NCBI RefSeq assembly: GCF_900104725.1 | Contig: NZ_LT629758.1 | Location: 2,108,001-2,172,000, forward strand | Source: Actinoplanes derwentensis | GTDB lineage: Bacteria > Actinomycetota > Actinomycetes > Mycobacteriales > Micromonosporaceae | Direction: 5' to 3' | DNA length: 64,000 nt | In this document: positions 63,365-64,000 of the stretch, one piece after another | Numbering within the stretch: position 1 is the first letter of the stretch | How the letters are laid out: each line of letters begins with the position of its first letter | Notes under the pieces: model-generated | Seen by the model: the letters and a program-made list of their open reading frames with translations, nothing else | Database searches by the model: none | Told to the model about the DNA's origin: nothing | Made by a program: the position numbers and the translations under genes

Positions 63365-64000
63365 TCAAGCCACCCACCACCAGCCGTCGCCCACCTCCCG
63401 TTTCGGGTATCCGAGGTCGCCCGACGCTGTCGTGACGGGTGTCGGCTCGGTGGGTGGCTCGGCGAAATACGCGAGCCCGGTTCCCGATTCGGCCCGCCAG
63501 TTCTGCCATAGCTGCACGAACAACACGGTCGGATCGGCGTACGCGAATCCGGACGGGCACAGCGAACGCATGTCGGCCGGCAGGGTCAGTTCGCCGTTCA
63601 AACGGCCGGCCCGGTAGCCCTCGGCCAGTTCGGCGAGCGCGGCCCGATGCAGCCGATACCGATGGTCAACCGGGAAGATCTGCGAGTCCTGCCGCGAGAC
63701 GACGACAACAGCGGCAGCGGCCAGGCACAAGCTCACCACGGCGACTCCCCACGAACCGCGTACGCAGGCGATCAGGATCGCCGCAACCGAGACGAGCACC
63801 GCGAACACCACAGCCAACAGCGAGATCCACCAACCGGCGAACGTACCGGCGAGCAGAGGCGTCTCAGCGAGCCACCCGGCGGGAATCAGCAGCAGCCAAC
63901 CGGCGCCACCCAGCGCGGCGTGCAGCAAGCCGCGCCGGCTCCACGCCACCGCCGCGGACGGCTTCGCCGGCTGATCGACTGGATCCCAGGGGAAGTCCAT
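63365..64000 (-). CDS. membrane protein of unknown function (may be truncated by the window)
   Basis: 211 residues if it starts at the window edge (ATG 63998-64000). Four N-terminal helices (ALGGAGWLLLIPAGWLAETP, WWISLLAVVFAVLVSVAAIL, VAVVSLCLAAAAVVVVSRQD) precede an outer domain with FVQLWQNWRAESGTGLAYFA. No family is recognised. The true start could lie beyond the window. Confidence 0.7.
   Translation of the reverse strand: MDFPWDPVDQPAKPSAAVAWSRRGLLHAALGGAGWLLLIPAGWLAETPLLAGTFAGWWISLLAVVFAVLVSVAAILIACVRGSWGVAVVSLCLAAAAVVVVSRQDSQIFPVDHRYRLHRAALAELAEGYRAGRLNGELTLPADMRSLCPSGFAYADPTVLFVQLWQNWRAESGTGLAYFAEPPTEPTPVTTASGDLGYPKREVGDGWWWVA

Overview
The window is GC-rich DNA from an actinomycete. 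A member of the Micromonosporaceae, such as Actinoplanes, is the best guess. The guess rests on very high G+C, GTG starts and ATGA/GTGA overlaps, many TetR regulators, a DUF5999 protein, a SigE-type sigma factor, F420-type and TAT-exported enzymes, and a xylanase carrying a textbook CebR operator. This is inference from family content; no rRNA or other strict marker is present.

From 1 to 41.5 kb lies ordinary accessory and housekeeping chromosome: a HAD-like C-terminus, SRPBCC and pentapeptide proteins, two aldo/keto reductases, a Panacea-type antitoxin-like gene with a small partner, and two tandem YcgL-like nucleotidyltransferases. A glycine riboswitch precedes gcvP. Next come a chorismate-utilising enzyme, a sigma factor, peptide deformylase, and several TetR/enzyme pairs with visible palindromic operators. 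Secreted polysaccharide hydrolases follow (GH5, and GH10-CBM2), then paired crcB fluoride channels, a broken integrase, a TetX-like monooxygenase, a hydrolase/TetR pair flanked by ~80-bp inverted repeats, and an acetyltransferase-TetR-MFS operon. An unexplained structured element occurs twice, directly at the stop codons of two unrelated genes (26.65 kb and 38.84 kb).

From 41.6 to 62.2 kb lies a biosynthetic gene cluster that I do not recognise as any described pathway. Its left half holds a GNAT acetyltransferase, an extra translation initiation factor IF-1, an atypical P450, two GT1 glycosyltransferases, a TauD-type dioxygenase, a methyltransferase and a one-module EntF-like NRPS (C-A-T-TE). 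Its right half is one translationally coupled eight-gene operon: long-chain-type polyprenyl diphosphate synthase, UbiA prenyltransferase, a squalene-cyclase-like protein lacking the DXDD acid, a UbiH-like FAD monooxygenase, a PLP aminotransferase, a GT2 glycosyltransferase with a methyltransferase-like tail, a GT1 glycosyltransferase and a second P450. The likely product is a prenylated or terpenoid, oxidised, glycosylated molecule carrying an amino-acyl unit. No transporter, pathway regulator, MbtH, PPTase or deoxysugar genes are seen inside. The IF-1 paralogue is the only candidate for self-protection.

Beyond 62.2 kb lie decayed gene fragments (SnoaL-like, nucleotidyltransferase-like), a frameshifted RNA-ligase-like gene and a membrane protein that starts at the window edge.
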